A DNA stretch of 53,223 bases from Scybalousia_A sp964639765 (lineage in GTDB: Bacteria > Bacteroidota > Bacteroidia > Bacteroidales > P3), in contig CAZXEN010000013.1 in assembly GCA_964639765.1 (NCBI GenBank), forward strand, positions 1 through 53,223, read 5' to 3'. The notes under the pieces were generated by a model. That model did not search any database and was not told the DNA's origin. It worked only from the letters and a program-made list of their open reading frames with translations. Of the stretch, positions 26,154 to 35,129 are shown piece after piece. Positions within the stretch are counted from its first letter, which is position 1. Every line of letters begins with the position of its first letter. The translations under genes and the position numbers were made by a program.

Positions 26154-26161
26154 CAAAATTA
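26154..26161 (-). promoter_or_regulatory. -7 element for mpl
   Basis: TAATTTTG on the minus strand, about 18 bases before the ATG. No TTTG is found at the standard spacing. Confidence 0.45.
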
Positions 26162-26222
26162 GTAAAATTTGGTATATTTTTTGCAAAACTGACAGAAGTG
26201 TTGCATTTTTTTTGTTTTTTTT

Positions 26223-26253
26223 ATTGCACGTATCAAAAAATAGATTAAATTTG
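26223..26253 (+). promoter_or_regulatory. Promoter for the secreted protein gene at 26302
   Basis: ATTG (26223-26226), 19 bases, TAAATTTG (26246-26253), 48 bases before the ATG. Confidence 0.65.
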
Positions 26254-26301
26254 CAACCTGAATAAAAGTAGAAATTTAACCAACAAAAAATTAAAAGTAC
26301 A

Positions 26302-28614
26302 ATGAAAAAATTAGTATTAGTAATGGCTGTTATGTTGGCTTCAGTAGGCGTATTTGCCCAAGCAAACATGAAAGCTCAGAAATTGGATAGAGATGCTTTG
26401 GTAAACAAGCAAGTGTCTATTGACAGATCTCAAGTAAGACACGCTATCCCTATGAAATCAATCTACGAAGGCACTTTCGCTTTGTGTGATTTCAGTGACG
26501 AGGATGCTTACACTTTCGGTGTAACAGCAAACCACACTTCAATTCAACAATGGACTTTGTTGAATCCTTCAACAATGACTGTTTATCCTGATTGGTGGCC
26601 ATTGGTTTATTGGAGATCAGATGCAGGAACAACTGAAGCAGCTTTTGCTACATGGGTTAATGGTTTTGAACCTAATGGTGACATACCAATGAGTGTTACA
26701 AACAACTTTGCAGGTTTTAGTCTTTACAATGTAGAAGGAACAGACAATGTTGAAGCTTACATCACAATCAATACTCCTATTCACACAACAGGTGATGGTA
26801 TTGACATTTACTTTGTTCAACTGGTCCCTACTTTATGGAACAGTGACAAATATTACATCGATTGGTCTACAGATCCTACCTTTGCAGCAGGTAATTATGA
26901 TTCTACAGCTATCAATATTAAAAACGTTGATGGTATAGCTGGTGATTATTGGGGTTCAACTGGTAACTATGATGATTTCACCAACGCTCTTATCGGTAGA
27001 AAATACGTAAACTTACCTGCAGGAACAAGTATTTGTGATGTAACTACTCCAGACCAAGATATATACATCCGTTTCAGAGTACAATCTCCTGCAGCAGGTA
27101 CAAATCACTCTGGTTACTATTGGTTCTTGGATGATATTTCTTATGGATTCACTCCTGAAAACAGAATTGAAGTTTTAAGTTTTGACATAGCAGACGGCTA
27201 TAGAGGAGTTCCAGAAATAATTATTCCAGAAGTATTCCGTACAAATGCTGTTGTTTCTAACACTGGTTCTTCAGAAGCAGAAGATCTTCATCTTGTAAAC
27301 AGTTTCTATTCAGTTACTGCTGGTGCAACTGATGATGATCCTGATGTTTTCACATTTATAGAATCAGGAACATCTGACACAATAAATCTTGCTAACGAAG
27401 TATTTGCTGATACTACTCAATATAGTGATGGTACAATAGAAATCAACTATATAAGATATAAAGAAATGTCTGTTGGTGAGTATGGTGTTCCTCAATCAAA
27501 CGAGGGCGCAGGAGTTTATGCTTACACTTCTGATTTGTTCTACAACATAGATGGAGAACAATATACAAAAAATCTTGATACTAGCTACTATTATGTATAT
27601 CCAGAAGACGTTGCAAGACCAAGATGCTACACATGGCAAAAAGACCTTGGCATCTTATATGAAAGAGTAAGCGGTGTTTGGGATTATTACTATCCAGGTG
27701 AAAACACCTACGGTAGTGGAACAGGCGCTCTTTCTGATGGATACAGAGTTTGTATAGCTTACAATGCTCAAGGTACAATAGATGATAATACTAATGCTTA
27801 CATAGCAGGTATTGAAGTTGTTCCTGCTGTTGACTCTTGTGAAGCAGGTGCTGTTATCAAAGGCTCTCTTTGGGTAAGTAATCTTGAAAATGCTACAGCT
27901 TGGAATGACGCTGTTTTGGAAGCATTGGATAATGAAGAAAATCCTGTTGAATCAGACGAACATATTGTTGTTGCTTCTGAATTAAACAATTCTTCAGATG
28001 CTTCAAATAACTATGAACGCTTCTCTGGAGACAACCTAAACACAATCTTTTTACCTTTCAGATACGCTGCTACTCCTTTGGAAAGCAACCAGACATACTA
28101 TGCTTGCTACACCAAGATAGGAAACAATGGTAAATTCTATGTTGGAAAAGACTACGACTATTGGACAAGCTTCGGTTATGACAATGGTTGGTCAATCCTT
28201 GTATGGTCTAACAACCTTGCAACTTCTCAAAGACAATATGACTGGGGTTATATTTGGCATACAAATGCTTATTCTTCTGGTTCAGTTCCTATGATTCGTC
28301 TGATTCTTTCAGACATTCCAAACTCATCTATCAACGAAGTATCTGCAGAAGCTGCTTCTTACATAAATGCATATCCTAACCCTGCAACAGACAACGTTAA
28401 ACTTTCTTATAGCCTTAACCAAAAAGGAAACGTAACAATCACTGTTACTGACCTTATGGGAAGAACTGCTCTTGTTCAGAACGAAGGTATGAGAGAAGCT
28501 GGCGTTTCTTACTCTACAAGAATCAATGTTAGCTCTTTGAATAACGGAACTTATTTCTATACATTGGAAGTAAATGGCGTTAAATCTACTAACAAGATTG
28601 TTGTAAACAGATAA
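26302..28614 (+). CDS. Secreted protein with Type IX sorting domain
   Basis: A 770-residue protein. It has a signal peptide (MKKLVLVMAVMLASVGVFAQ), a beta-rich body with a jelly-roll-like segment (about 40-290; YWFLDDISYGF is typical of choice-of-anchor J modules), and further beta domains. The last 80 residues form a type A Por sorting domain: INAYPNPATDNVKLSY, VTVTDLMGR-like strand, and NNGTYFYTLEVNG with KIVVNR at the end. Such proteins cross the outer membrane by the Type IX system and are anchored on A-LPS or released. No catalytic motif is seen; adhesion or glycan binding is possible. It has its own promoter and terminator. Confidence 0.88.
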   Translation: MKKLVLVMAVMLASVGVFAQANMKAQKLDRDALVNKQVSIDRSQVRHAIPMKSIYEGTFALCDFSDEDAYTFGVTANHTSIQQWTLLNPSTMTVYPDWWPLVYWRSDAGTTEAAFATWVNGFEPNGDIPMSVTNNFAGFSLYNVEGTDNVEAYITINTPIHTTGDGIDIYFVQLVPTLWNSDKYYIDWSTDPTFAAGNYDSTAINIKNVDGIAGDYWGSTGNYDDFTNALIGRKYVNLPAGTSICDVTTPDQDIYIRFRVQSPAAGTNHSGYYWFLDDISYGFTPENRIEVLSFDIADGYRGVPEIIIPEVFRTNAVVSNTGSSEAEDLHLVNSFYSVTAGATDDDPDVFTFIESGTSDTINLANEVFADTTQYSDGTIEINYIRYKEMSVGEYGVPQSNEGAGVYAYTSDLFYNIDGEQYTKNLDTSYYYVYPEDVARPRCYTWQKDLGILYERVSGVWDYYYPGENTYGSGTGALSDGYRVCIAYNAQGTIDDNTNAYIAGIEVVPAVDSCEAGAVIKGSLWVSNLENATAWNDAVLEALDNEENPVESDEHIVVASELNNSSDASNNYERFSGDNLNTIFLPFRYAATPLESNQTYYACYTKIGNNGKFYVGKDYDYWTSFGYDNGWSILVWSNNLATSQRQYDWGYIWHTNAYSSGSVPMIRLILSDIPNSSINEVSAEAASYINAYPNPATDNVKLSYSLNQKGNVTITVTDLMGRTALVQNEGMREAGVSYSTRINVSSLNNGTYFYTLEVNGVKSTNKIVVNR

Positions 28615-28637
28615 TAAAATAAAAATTATCAGCATAC

Positions 28638-28675
28638 AAGACACGCACCATTGATTTGGTGTGTGTCTTTTTTTT
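28638..28675 (+). terminator. Terminator of the secreted protein gene
   Basis: AAGACACGCACCA pairs with TGGTGTGTGTCTT (one G-T), followed by eight T. Confidence 0.85.
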
Positions 28676-28685
28676 ATTACAAAAC

Positions 28686-28716
28686 TTGCACACACAACAA
28701 AAAAATTATAATTTTG
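28686..28716 (+). promoter_or_regulatory. Promoter for the M6 metalloprotease gene
   Basis: TTG (28686-28688), 20 bases, TAATTTTG (28709-28716), 88 bases before the ATG. Confidence 0.55.
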
Positions 28717-28803
28717 CACGTCAATATTGTAGATATACAAATTACACAGTTTGGTATATTTTTTGCGATAAAATAATAATAATCATAAAAATTTAAAACA
28801 ACG

Positions 28804-31803
28804 ATGTCTACACATTTAAAGAAAACACTACTATTGGTTGCAATGATTTGCTTAAGCATTGTAACCTTTGCTGTGCCGGCAAACAAACAACCGGTTACAA
28901 TCAAGCAACCAAATGGCAAAACACTTACATTTATTCTTTCTGGAGATGAAAGATTAAATTGGGCAAACACTCTTGATGGCTATACTCTTTTGCACGACAA
29001 ATCCGGTGCTTTTGTATATGCTGTAAGAGATGAATTAGGAAATATGGTTCCTTCTTCTGTTTTGGCTTCCAACGAGGAAGAACGTTCTGAGAGCGAAATA
29101 GCTTTCTTGAGCAACGTGGAAAAGAATATGTTTTTTAGCCAAAGCCAAATAGAAACAACAAAAGAAATAAACAAAAAGATATTCCCTGCTCCTATTATGG
29201 GAAGTACAGACATTCCTACTGTTGCTTCAGACAGTCTTTTGGTTATTTTAGTAAACTATTCTGACAAAACTTATCAATACACACAAGAAAACTTCCAAGA
29301 TATGTTTTCTCAAGAGAACTACAATGGAACAGGAAGCTTAAAAGACTACTATTATTCTCAGTCTGGAGGTTTGTATGATATGAAAATAAGAGTTGTAGGA
29401 CCTTACACTCTTTCTCATCCAAGTTCCTATTACGCATCAAACAGCGGACAATACCTTGCAAGAGATGCCATTATAGCAGCAGATCCTTATGTTGACTATT
29501 CCAACTTTGCAAATATCCATACTACAGGCGGAGACAAGGTAGGCTGTATTTTTATCATGTATGCAGGCACTCCTCAGTCTTCTACCGGTAACGCTGATGA
29601 AGTTTGGCCTCATCAAGGAGAGCCAAGTTCTTCTTTGGTAAGAGACGGCGTAAGATTTGCCCACTATGTCTGCGGTTCAGAAAAAGCAAGTACATACTCA
29701 ATGACTTCCATTGGTACTATGTGTCATGAGTTTGGTCATGCTTTGGGACTACCAGACCATTACGACACTTACAACAATGGTACCGGAACAACTTCAAGTG
29801 TTGTCTCCACAGGTGATTACGACCTTATGTGTCAAGGATGTTACAACAACGGACAAAGAACTCCTGCCAACTGGTCTGCTTTTGAAAAACTTTACACAGG
29901 CTGGTTGGGCTGCATGGATACTCTTACCACAACAAGGGATTCTATCCTTGTACCTACAATAAAAGGAGCAAACGACACTGCTTATTTGGTTAAGATTGCA
30001 GGAACTCAAGAATTTTTCACAATAGAAGCACGTAGAAAAACAGGTTGGGATGCTTACATTCCTGCAGCAGGTATTTTGGTACATCACGGAAATATGTCCA
30101 AGATAAACAACTGGATAAACAATGACAGAAATATTATAAATGTAGAAGCAAACAACAGAGGCTGGTTTATTGAACCTTCTACAGGTACATACACAGACGG
30201 AGATAACTATAGAGCTCCTTTTGCCTCAAGTTCAAATATACATTACTTCACCAACTCATCCAATAACCAGATTTCCACTGTTGAAGGTACTGTTCTTACA
30301 GACATTGCTTTCACAGATATGAACAAGATAAATGACTCCCTTTATGTATTTAACTTCAACTCAAACACTCCTATGCTTGAAACAGGCAATGCTACGGGAA
30401 CAACGATGTACTCTTTCAACACATCAGGCAAGATACTTTATCCGGGAAGAGAAAGTTTCACTCACAAAGGTATAGTTTATTCTACTGAGGAAGACTGTCC
30501 TTTCACTGAAGAAAATGCTATCTATGATGAAAACCTGAACGACACAATCAACATTGCTTCCACCACTATTTCAGGTTTGGAAAGAGGAGTAAGATACTAT
30601 TTCCGCTCATTCATAAAGAATTCCTTGGGAACACATCTTGGACCAATCAAATATGTTAATACTGTTTCCGGTCTTGGCTCTGTTGCTATCCAATCTGCTA
30701 CAAACATTGATACAACTTTTGCAACACTTAAAGCAACTATGTCTTCTGTTGGTATGGCAGACTTTGTTTCAAAAGGTTTTGTTTATACGGCAGATGGAGA
30801 TATAACTCCAGATTTGGACAACTCAACAGTTATCAGCTTTACAGATGCTTCCACAGGTGTATTCTCTACTGTTCTTACAGGTCTGGAAAGCGGACACACT
30901 TATTACGCAAGAGCTTTTGTAACCAACGGATATGGTACTGCCTACAGTTCAAGAATAAGTTTCACTACTCTTTATCCTGCTATCACAAACAACACTATCA
31001 CTGCCACAACTCCTCAAGTTTGTCAAGGTGTTCAGCCTGGTCTTATCCAAGGAGAAGAACCTCAAGGAGGATTTGGCAACTTCACTTATTTGTGGCAAGT
31101 AAGAAATGGTGTTAACTGGGAAGAGGCAGATGCCAACACTCCAACAGGCAACAACCAACAAAACTATCAACCAAATATACTTACAGACAGTACTTATTTC
31201 AGACGTGTAGTTTATTCTGACGGCATTATAAGCCACAATTCATCAAGCGTTCTTATTGACGTAAGAATTTCACGTGGTGGTAACCTGACTTTCGCTTATG
31301 ACACTGTAGAAAAGAACACCAACGGCACTTTCTCTCTTTCTTCATACAGAGGAAGCATTGTTGATTGGGAAAAATCTTCAGACGGTGGCAACACATATTC
31401 TTCTTTAGGAAACACTTCTGCTTCCCTGAATGAAAACTTCTCTACTCTTGGTGCATTTGACTACAGAGTGAAAGTTCAGATAGATGCTTGTCCTGAAGCT
31501 TACTCAAATATCAAGCATGTTGTGGTAATCCCTGATGCTGGAATCAATGATATAGAAAACAATTTCCATTTCTCAATCATGCCAAATCCAACATTCAACG
31601 GAACATTTGCCATAAAATCTGAAATAAACAATGCACAACAGATAATAATCACCAACATACTTGGACAAGTTGTCTATATGGAAGAAAATGCAGACCTGAC
31701 AAACAAGACATTCTCTTTGCAGAACATAGACAATGGAACATATAATGTCATCATAAAGGCAGACAACAAACTTGCCAAAGAAAAATTAATAATAAACAAA
31801 TAA
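28804..31803 (+). CDS. Secreted M6-family metalloprotease with Type IX sorting domain
   Basis: A 999-residue secreted protease. It has a signal peptide (MSTHLKKTLLLVAMICLSIVTFA), a propeptide to about 120, and an M6 catalytic domain (about 130-440) with the zinc motif HEFGHALGLPDHYD (His308, Glu309, His312, Asp318), the immune-inhibitor-A signature. Fibronectin-like repeats follow, each with a GLE-G--YY-R segment (about 560-720), then an Ig-like part. A type A Por sorting domain (FSIMPNPTFNGTFAI to KEKLIINK) closes the protein. Its likely role is digesting host or environmental proteins at the cell surface. ridA follows after 15 bases. Confidence 0.93.
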   Translation: MSTHLKKTLLLVAMICLSIVTFAVPANKQPVTIKQPNGKTLTFILSGDERLNWANTLDGYTLLHDKSGAFVYAVRDELGNMVPSSVLASNEEERSESEIAFLSNVEKNMFFSQSQIETTKEINKKIFPAPIMGSTDIPTVASDSLLVILVNYSDKTYQYTQENFQDMFSQENYNGTGSLKDYYYSQSGGLYDMKIRVVGPYTLSHPSSYYASNSGQYLARDAIIAADPYVDYSNFANIHTTGGDKVGCIFIMYAGTPQSSTGNADEVWPHQGEPSSSLVRDGVRFAHYVCGSEKASTYSMTSIGTMCHEFGHALGLPDHYDTYNNGTGTTSSVVSTGDYDLMCQGCYNNGQRTPANWSAFEKLYTGWLGCMDTLTTTRDSILVPTIKGANDTAYLVKIAGTQEFFTIEARRKTGWDAYIPAAGILVHHGNMSKINNWINNDRNIINVEANNRGWFIEPSTGTYTDGDNYRAPFASSSNIHYFTNSSNNQISTVEGTVLTDIAFTDMNKINDSLYVFNFNSNTPMLETGNATGTTMYSFNTSGKILYPGRESFTHKGIVYSTEEDCPFTEENAIYDENLNDTINIASTTISGLERGVRYYFRSFIKNSLGTHLGPIKYVNTVSGLGSVAIQSATNIDTTFATLKATMSSVGMADFVSKGFVYTADGDITPDLDNSTVISFTDASTGVFSTVLTGLESGHTYYARAFVTNGYGTAYSSRISFTTLYPAITNNTITATTPQVCQGVQPGLIQGEEPQGGFGNFTYLWQVRNGVNWEEADANTPTGNNQQNYQPNILTDSTYFRRVVYSDGIISHNSSSVLIDVRISRGGNLTFAYDTVEKNTNGTFSLSSYRGSIVDWEKSSDGGNTYSSLGNTSASLNENFSTLGAFDYRVKVQIDACPEAYSNIKHVVVIPDAGINDIENNFHFSIMPNPTFNGTFAIKSEINNAQQIIITNILGQVVYMEENADLTNKTFSLQNIDNGTYNVIIKADNKLAKEKLIINK

Positions 31804-31818
31804 AAACTTTTTTGGACA

Positions 31819-32202
31819 ATGAACAAAGTAATAAATACAAAAAATGCTCCTGCAGCAATAGGACCTTATTCTCAGGCTATTCAAGCAGGCAACGGTATGC
31901 TTTTTATTTCAGGACAGATTCCTGTAAATCCACAGACAGGAGAAACTCCTGAGGGTATTACAGCACAGACAACACAAGCTTTGGAGAATGTCGGTGCCAT
32001 ACTTAAAGAAGCCGGATACTCTTTCAACGATGTTTGCAAAACAACTTGCTTGCTTAACTCCATGGACGATTTTGCAGCAATGAACGAAGTCTATGCAAAA
32101 TATTTCAAGGAGACTCTTCCTGCACGTGCTGCTTTTGCAGTAGTAAAACTTCCAAAAGGAGTATTGGTTGAGATAGAAGCTATCGCATACAAAAACGCTT
32201 AA
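31819..32202 (+). CDS. ridA: RidA family reactive-intermediate deaminase
   Basis: A 127-residue cytoplasmic protein, normal for the family. PAAIGPYSQAIQAGNGMLFISGQ opens it; the catalytic Arg is in LPARAAFAVVKLP and the glutamate in VEIEAIA. RidA trimers hydrolyse the enamine/imine products of PLP enzymes such as threonine dehydratase. It lies 15 bases after the protease gene and ends in a strong terminator, so it is probably read from the protease promoter, an unusual pairing. Confidence 0.95.
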   Translation: MNKVINTKNAPAAIGPYSQAIQAGNGMLFISGQIPVNPQTGETPEGITAQTTQALENVGAILKEAGYSFNDVCKTTCLLNSMDDFAAMNEVYAKYFKETLPARAAFAVVKLPKGVLVEIEAIAYKNA

Positions 32203-32221
32203 AGCATTTTGTTCAGTACTT

Positions 32222-32255
32222 AAAAGGAATGCAGGGTACTGCATTCCTTTTTTTT
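32222..32255 (+). terminator. Terminator after ridA
   Basis: AAAGGAATGCAG and CTGCATTCCTTT form a 12-base stem with a four-base loop, followed by T8. Confidence 0.9.
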
Positions 32256-32268
32256 GTTTATATATTTA

Positions 32269-32297
32269 TTGTATTTAAAAAAATATATGTAATTTTG
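32269..32297 (+). promoter_or_regulatory. Promoter for the GT9 gene
   Basis: TTG (32269-32271), 18 bases, TAATTTTG (32290-32297), 25 bases before the ATG. Confidence 0.6.
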
Positions 32298-32321
32298 CAG
32301 AAAATTAATCATCGGTAAATA

Positions 32322-33374
32322 ATGGAAGAGAGTAACGAAAAAGCAGATGACAATATACCCATAAAGAAGTTTCTTGTTATAAGATTTTCTTCTATTGGTG
32401 ATATAGTTCTTACAACCCCCGTGGTAAGATGTGTAAAAAACAAGTATCCGAATTGCGAAATACACTATCTGACAAAACAACAAAACGTATCCATTCTTCA
32501 GAATAACCCTTATATAAACAAGATTTATGCCTTAGACGGCACTGCTTCTGGTTTTCATTCTTTGGTGAAAAGCCTAAGAAAAGAAGATTACGACTATGTG
32601 ATTGACTTGCATAAAAACCTTAGAAGCAGAAAAATAATTCTTGCACTCAGAAAACCTTTCGCAAGTTTCCCAAAACTTAACTTCAAAAAGTTCCTTCTTG
32701 TGAAGTTCAAAAAGAATCTTATGCCAAAGGTTCATATTGTGGACAGGTATTTCGAGGCTGTGGAAAGACTGAAAGTGGAAAATGACGGCAAAGGTCTGGA
32801 CTATTTCCTTATAGACGAGGACTGTATTCCAAATGACGCCCTGCCTATTGCTTTTCAGAACGGATATATATGCATAGCTGTGGGAAGCAGGCACGAAACC
32901 AAACAAATGACGGCAGAACTTCTTATTCGTATTTGCCAGAAAATCCAAGGTCAGATACTTCTTATAGGAGATTTGCACGACAAAACAAAAGCCAACAGAG
33001 TGGAAAATGCCATCGGCAGCAGGGTCTTCAATGGCTGTGGCTCATTTTCTATAAATCAGACAGCTTTCCTTATCAAGAATTCCCTTGGCATCATCACTCC
33101 TGACACCGGTGCCATGCATATTGCTGCTGCATTGAAGAAGAACATCATAAGCGTTTGGGGAAATACGGTGACAGATTTTGGAATGTACCCTTATCTGCCA
33201 AAAGATATGCAGGAGAAGTCTTTGATTTGCGAGGTAAAGGGGCTGAAATGTCGTCCTTGCTCCAAACTTGGCTACAAGAAATGCCCTAAAAAGCACTTCA
33301 AATGCATGAACATGCAGGACGTGGATAAGATTGCAGAAGCAGCAAACTCATGGTTTGAAGAGAATAAATACTGA
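32322..33374 (+). CDS. Glycosyltransferase family 9 (heptosyltransferase-like)
   Basis: A 350-residue GT-B enzyme. VIRFSSIGDIVLTTPVVR (about 19-36) is the GT9 N-terminal motif. DLHKNLRSR and the donor-site segment TPDTGAMHIAAAL (about 261-273) with ISVWGNT complete it. Such enzymes add heptose or a related sugar to the LPS inner core, on the KDO made through KdsA. The C-terminus has a Cys cluster (CRPCSKLGYKKCPKKHFKC) often found in this family. It is a single-gene unit. Confidence 0.9.
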   Translation: MEESNEKADDNIPIKKFLVIRFSSIGDIVLTTPVVRCVKNKYPNCEIHYLTKQQNVSILQNNPYINKIYALDGTASGFHSLVKSLRKEDYDYVIDLHKNLRSRKIILALRKPFASFPKLNFKKFLLVKFKKNLMPKVHIVDRYFEAVERLKVENDGKGLDYFLIDEDCIPNDALPIAFQNGYICIAVGSRHETKQMTAELLIRICQKIQGQILLIGDLHDKTKANRVENAIGSRVFNGCGSFSINQTAFLIKNSLGIITPDTGAMHIAAALKKNIISVWGNTVTDFGMYPYLPKDMQEKSLICEVKGLKCRPCSKLGYKKCPKKHFKCMNMQDVDKIAEAANSWFEENKY

Positions 33375-33446
33375 ATAATCAAGAAACACAGGCTTTTTTT
33401 CATCAAAAGTACAACACAGAAAACAAGCAATAAACTTCTCTGAAAA

Positions 33447-33528
33447 AAGAGTTGGTTTTTAGAAAAAAAGTCTTGATGTTTAGACCTAAAAGAGTTGGTT
33501 TTTGCGTTCAAAAACCAACTCTTTTTTT
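33447..33528. terminator. Tandem hairpin-repeat terminator between GT9 and mnmE
   Basis: AGAGTTGGTTTTT occurs twice (about 33448-33460 and 33491-33503). The second copy pairs with AAAAACCAACTCT (33510-33522) and is followed by T7. A GTCTTGATGTTTAG module lies between them. The words match those near 12010-12091 and 13451-13496. The rest of the 307-base gap 33375-33681 shows only the mnmE -7 element. Confidence 0.65.
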
Positions 33529-33627
33529 CGTTGATGTCAATAGTCTGTCTTTCAGAGAGGAAGAAACTCTCTTTACGTTCAAGCCCAAGAGAAAAGAAAC
33601 AAAACTTCATATATCTGTTTTTTTTCT

Positions 33628-33635
33628 TATTTTTG
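33628..33635 (+). promoter_or_regulatory. -7 element for mnmE
   Basis: TATTTTTG fits TAnnTTTG; no clear -33 is present. Confidence 0.4.
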
Positions 33636-33681
33636 CAATGGATAAGCATATATGTGTAACAGACTAAATTTTTCAGTAACC

Positions 33682-35079
33682 ATGTTGATAAACAGAGAAG
33701 ACACAATAGTAGCTCCGGCAACCAACAGCAACATCAGTGCTGCCTTGGGTATCATCAGGCTAAGTGGAAGCAGTGCCATAGAGACAGCTGACAAAGTCTT
33801 TGTACCCAAAAGCAGGAAAATAAGCAGCCTGAAACAAGCCGAAGCCAACCATACCTACTTTGGCACAATAGAATACGAAGGAAAGACAATAGATGAAGTG
33901 GTTTTAAGTATATATTTTGCTCCTCATTCCTTCACGGGAGAAGACCTTGTGGAGATAAGTTTTCATGGTTCTGTGTATATATGTCGAACTTTGCTTAATA
34001 TATTTATAAAACTTGGAGCAAGAATGGCAGACAAGGGAGAATTTTCTGAGCGTGCTTTTCTCAACGGCAAGATAAACCTTTCACAAGCGGAAGCCATTGC
34101 AGACGTTATTGCTTCACGTAATAGTTTTTCCTTGAATATGGCTATAAACCAGCTAAGAGGGGGCTACAATGATTTGTTGCATACCCTGAGGGAAAAGTTT
34201 TTGAAGGTTGCTTCCCTGCTGGAGCTGGAAATAGACTTCTCGGAAGAACATGAAATCTTTGTTGACAGGGAGAATTTATTAAAAGAACTAAGCGAGACCC
34301 AAAACCTTTTAAAAGAACTCTGCAGTTCCTTTGAACAGGCCAACGCTTTCAAACAAGGTATTCCCGTTGCCATAGTGGGAAAGCCCAACAGCGGGAAAAG
34401 TACTCTGATGAACGCCATACTGAAAGAAGAAAGGGTTATCGTTTCCAGCATAGCCGGCACAACAACAGACACCATTGAGGAAAGATTTTTTATCAAAGGT
34501 GTTGAATACAGGTTTATTGACACTGCAGGAATAAGGGACAGCAAGAACGAAATTGAAAAACGGGGCATAGAACGTTCGTTCAAAGCCATAGAAAAGGCTA
34601 TGTTTGTGCTTATGATTTCGGATATTGCGGGCAAAAAGGAAGAATGGGAAGCAGACCAACAGGATATTCTGCAGGGAATAAGTCTTGAGAACAAACAATT
34701 GATACATATCCTGAACAAAGAAGACAAAGTATCTCTTTCCAATGAGGAAAAACAGGCCTTGAAGAGCAAAGGTTATGTGCTTATCTCCGCAAAAGAGAAA
34801 AAAGGAATAGAGGAACTGATGAACAGGATTGAAGACCTGACCCCAAAAGAAGACTTCAACAACAAAGTATTCCTGAGTAATGCACGCCATTATGAAATTA
34901 TGAACAAGGCTTTGGAGGAAGTCCGTCTTGCAATGCAGGGCGTGGAAATGGAAATATCCTCCGACCTGATAGCAGAGAATATCCGCATGGCCACAAACTA
35001 TATCGGAGAAATCACCGGCGAGGTCTGCAACGAAGATGTCCTCAACAACATCTTCTCCAACTTCTGTATAGGAAAATAA
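33682..35079 (+). CDS. mnmE: tRNA uridine-5-carboxymethylaminomethyl GTPase
   Basis: A 465-residue GTPase that, with MnmG, modifies wobble U34 of several tRNAs. The N-terminal folate-binding domain starts MLINREDTIVAPATNSN. The inserted G domain has GKPNSGKST (G1), GTTTDT (G2) and DTAGI (G3). The C-terminus is the invariant FCIGK with its Cys. I start at ATG 33682 because the family begins just before DTIVA; an ATG ten codons upstream is also in frame. A strong terminator follows. Confidence 0.95.
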   Translation: MLINREDTIVAPATNSNISAALGIIRLSGSSAIETADKVFVPKSRKISSLKQAEANHTYFGTIEYEGKTIDEVVLSIYFAPHSFTGEDLVEISFHGSVYICRTLLNIFIKLGARMADKGEFSERAFLNGKINLSQAEAIADVIASRNSFSLNMAINQLRGGYNDLLHTLREKFLKVASLLELEIDFSEEHEIFVDRENLLKELSETQNLLKELCSSFEQANAFKQGIPVAIVGKPNSGKSTLMNAILKEERVIVSSIAGTTTDTIEERFFIKGVEYRFIDTAGIRDSKNEIEKRGIERSFKAIEKAMFVLMISDIAGKKEEWEADQQDILQGISLENKQLIHILNKEDKVSLSNEEKQALKSKGYVLISAKEKKGIEELMNRIEDLTPKEDFNNKVFLSNARHYEIMNKALEEVRLAMQGVEMEISSDLIAENIRMATNYIGEITGEVCNEDVLNNIFSNFCIGK

Positions 35080-35118
35080 GAAAAGGACGATGCAAAGCAT
35101 CGTCCTTTTCTTTTTTTT
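35080..35118 (+). terminator. Terminator of mnmE
   Basis: GAAAAGGACGATGC and GCATCGTCCTTTTC form a 14-base perfect stem around AAA, followed by T8. Confidence 0.9.
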
Positions 35119-35129
35119 ATAAGCAGTCT

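Noticed and set aside
26168..28765. Shared word TTTGGTATATTTTTTGC near 26171 and 28751 as a regulatory repeat
   Set aside because: It is AT-rich, sits at different positions relative to the genes, and shows no symmetry; chance is likely.
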